Shown: piece after piece, positions 62,504 to 64,000 of the stretch
Numbering within the stretch: position 1 is the stretch's first letter
Layout: each line of letters begins with the position of its first letter
Assembly (NCBI RefSeq): GCF_030410515.1
Contig: NZ_JAUHHD010000001.1
Coordinates: 558,001-622,000 of the forward strand
Origin: Arthrobacter sp. YD4
GTDB taxonomy: Bacteria; Actinomycetota; Actinomycetes; Actinomycetales; Micrococcaceae
DNA: 64,000 bases
Reading direction: 5' to 3'
Notes under the pieces: generated by a model
Told to the model about the DNA's origin: nothing
What the model saw: only the letters and a program-made list of their open reading frames with translations
Databases searched by the model: none
Translations under genes and position numbers: made by a program

Positions 62504-64000
62504 CTAGTCGCCGCGTTCCCCCTTCTCCGGTTCCAACTGCAGCGCGGTGCGGATCAGGGCGAAGTGGCTGAAGGCCTGCGGGGTGTTGCCCAGCTGCCGG
62601 GCCTCCTCGACGCCCCATTCCTCGCTCAGCAGGCCGACGTCGTTGCGCAGCGCCAGCAGCCGTTTGAACAGCTCCTCGCCCTCGCGGCGCCGGCCGGCCC
62701 CGAGCAGGGCCTCCACCAGCCAGAACGAGCAGGCCAGGAAGACGCCCTCCCCGCCGGCGACGCCGTCGTCGCTCTGCTCCACCCGGTAGCGCAGCACGAA
62801 GCCGTCGTGCGTGAGTTCCCGCTGGATGGCCTCGATGGTGCCGATCACCCGCGAATCATCCGGCGGCAGGAACCCCACCCTCGGGATGAGCAGCAGGCTG
62901 GCGTCCAGTTCCGGCCGGCCGTACGACTGGACGAAGGTGTTGCGTTCGGCGTCGAACCCGTTGGCCATGACATCCGCGTGGATCCGGTCCCGGAGGTCTT
63001 CCCAGCGGTCCGCCGGGCCGGGCAGGTGAAAGTCGCGCACGCCCTTGACCATCCGGTCCGCCGCCACCCAGGCCATCACCTTGGAGTGGGTGAAGTGCCG
63101 GCGGGGTCCGCGCATCTCCCAGAGCCCGTTGTCCGGCTGGTTCCAGGCCGTCTCCAGGTGCTCCATCAGGGCCACCTGGACGTCCCAGGACTCGTCGGGA
63201 TGCTGCAGCAGGGCCGAACGGGTCAGCGCCAGCCCGTCCAGCACCTCGCCCCAGACGTCCAGCTGCAGCTGCCCAGCGGCGGCGTTGCCGACCCGGACCG
63301 GCGTCGATTTCTCGTAACCGGCCAGCCAGTCGAGGGTCAGTTCCGGCAGCCGGCGTTCGCCGTGCAGGCCGTACATGATCTGCAGGTCCGCGGGGTCTCC
63401 GGCGACGGCGCGCAGCAGCCAGTCCCGCCACGCCCCGGCCTCCTCGGAGTAGCCGGACGCCAACAGCGCCTGCAGCGTCAGGGTCGCATCCCGCAGCCAG
63501 CAGTACCGGTAGTCCCAGTTGCGTTCGCCGCCGAGTTCCTCCGGCAGGGACGTGGTCACGGCGGCAACGATCCCGCCGGTCGGGGCGAAGGTGAGAGCCT
63601 TGAGCGTGATCAGCGAGCGCAGCACGGGCTCCCGGTACGGGCCGGTGATCCGGCACCGGTCCGCCCACTGCAGCCAGAAGGATTCGGTGGCCTCCAGCAC
63701 CGCCTCGGGGTCCACCTTCCGCGGCCGTCCCAGGTGGCTCGGGGCCCAGGTGAGGACGAACGGGATCCGCTGGCCGGCCTTCACGGTGAAGTCGGAGACG
63801 GTCTGCAGGTGCTCGCCGCGCAGCGGGGCGTCGGTGACGAGGTAGGCGGCGTCGGGCCCGGCGATCGCGTGGATGCCGTGCTCGTCGTGGCGGACCCACG
63901 GGATGATGTTGCCGTAGTCGAACCGGAGCGCCAGCTGGCCGCGCATCCGGACACTGCCGCGGATGCCCACCACGATCCGGACGATGTCCGCGGCGCCGTC
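62504..64000 (-). CDS. GH15 glycoside hydrolase (glucoamylase/trehalase type), 5' end missing
   Basis: About 498 C-terminal residues are present; the reading frame stays open through the window end, so the N terminus is missing. The family signature NWDYRYCWLRDATLTLQAL holds the catalytic-domain Arg-Asp pair. GEVLDGLALTRSALLQH and RPELDASLLLIPRVGFLP follow, and the C-terminal helices include GGEGVFLACSFWLVEALLGA. Actinobacterial GH15 proteins of this type include trehalases and glucan hydrolases; which one cannot be told. The gene is separate from the DUF1508-HAD operon. Confidence 0.88.
   Translation of the reverse strand, partial: DGAADIVRIVVGIRGSVRMRGQLALRFDYGNIIPWVRHDEHGIHAIAGPDAAYLVTDAPLRGEHLQTVSDFTVKAGQRIPFVLTWAPSHLGRPRKVDPEAVLEATESFWLQWADRCRITGPYREPVLRSLITLKALTFAPTGGIVAAVTTSLPEELGGERNWDYRYCWLRDATLTLQALLASGYSEEAGAWRDWLLRAVAGDPADLQIMYGLHGERRLPELTLDWLAGYEKSTPVRVGNAAAGQLQLDVWGEVLDGLALTRSALLQHPDESWDVQVALMEHLETAWNQPDNGLWEMRGPRRHFTHSKVMAWVAADRMVKGVRDFHLPGPADRWEDLRDRIHADVMANGFDAERNTFVQSYGRPELDASLLLIPRVGFLPPDDSRVIGTIEAIQRELTHDGFVLRYRVEQSDDGVAGGEGVFLACSFWLVEALLGAGRRREGEELFKRLLALRNDVGLLSEEWGVEEARQLGNTPQAFSHFALIRTALQLEPEKGERGD

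Overview
The window is about 64 kb of very G+C-rich DNA from an actinobacterium, most likely a member of the Micrococcaceae close to Arthrobacter or Pseudarthrobacter. Three things point there: strong G/C preference at third codon positions, many GTG starts, and gene order. The order topA, DEAD/DEAH helicase, TadE/Flp/TadC/TadB/TadA/Ssd, nth with a Nudix gene, acs, marP-like protease, crp, Nudix, RidA, ponA and metallophosphoesterase echoes the mycobacterial Rv3646c-Rv3683 region. No insertion sequence, prophage or CRISPR array was seen. The assignment rests on recognition by eye, not on a search.

Layout. 0-11 kb: an ArsR-type regulator, an AcuC-like deacetylase, a Trk/Ktr potassium uptake pair, HhH-GPD repair protein, proC, an exopolyphosphatase-family protein with a charged tail, SseB-like protein and topA. 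10.6-15.6 kb: an ArsR/SRPBCC pair divergent from an MFS exporter, a class I methyltransferase and a TipA-like MerR regulator. 15.7-22.2 kb: two related small lipoproteins flanking an ABC-2 transporter and a zinc metallopeptidase, then TrhO and a GNAT protein. 22.2-30.2 kb: an MrfA-like helicase facing a complete-looking actinobacterial Tad cluster whose genes are mostly joined by 4-base stop/start overlaps. 30.3-41 kb: a PolA-type exonuclease/polymerase, YegP-like protein, Nudix, nth, a membrane protein with a long Ala/Pro linker, acs, aroQ, DUF2332 protein and a MarP-like protease. 41-51 kb: crp, Nudix, RidA, DUF4177, bifunctional penicillin-binding protein, metallophosphoesterase, a heterodimeric ABC exporter and tRNA-Pro(CGG). 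51-53 kb: a divergent pair made of a tiny secreted protein with three copies of VGNWPDPM and an XRE-HTH/TPR regulator. 53-64 kb: purC, purD, a sulfite-oxidase-type molybdoprotein, asparaginase, SCP2-like protein, SDR, CHAD protein, zinc alcohol dehydrogenase, HAD phosphatase, a second YegP-like protein and a GH15 glycosidase cut by the window end.

The most interesting locus is the divergent pair at 51192-52825. Its shape is that of an RRNPP-type (Rap/Rgg/NprR/PlcR/PrgX) peptide quorum-sensing module: a cytosolic HTH+TPR receptor next to a Sec-exported pro-peptide. Here the pro-peptide carries three perfect copies of an octapeptide, and the copies differ only at synonymous positions. To my knowledge this arrangement is not an established actinobacterial system, so it is offered as a testable candidate.

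A second theme is transcription. At least thirteen start codons lie 5-7 bases downstream of a TAnnnT-like hexamer, as expected for leaderless mRNAs. Candidate regulatory sites include a 19-bp-spacer MerR promoter, Crp-like boxes near acs, crp and the ABC exporter, and a minus-strand terminator hairpin just upstream of the membrane protein gene at 33950-35302.
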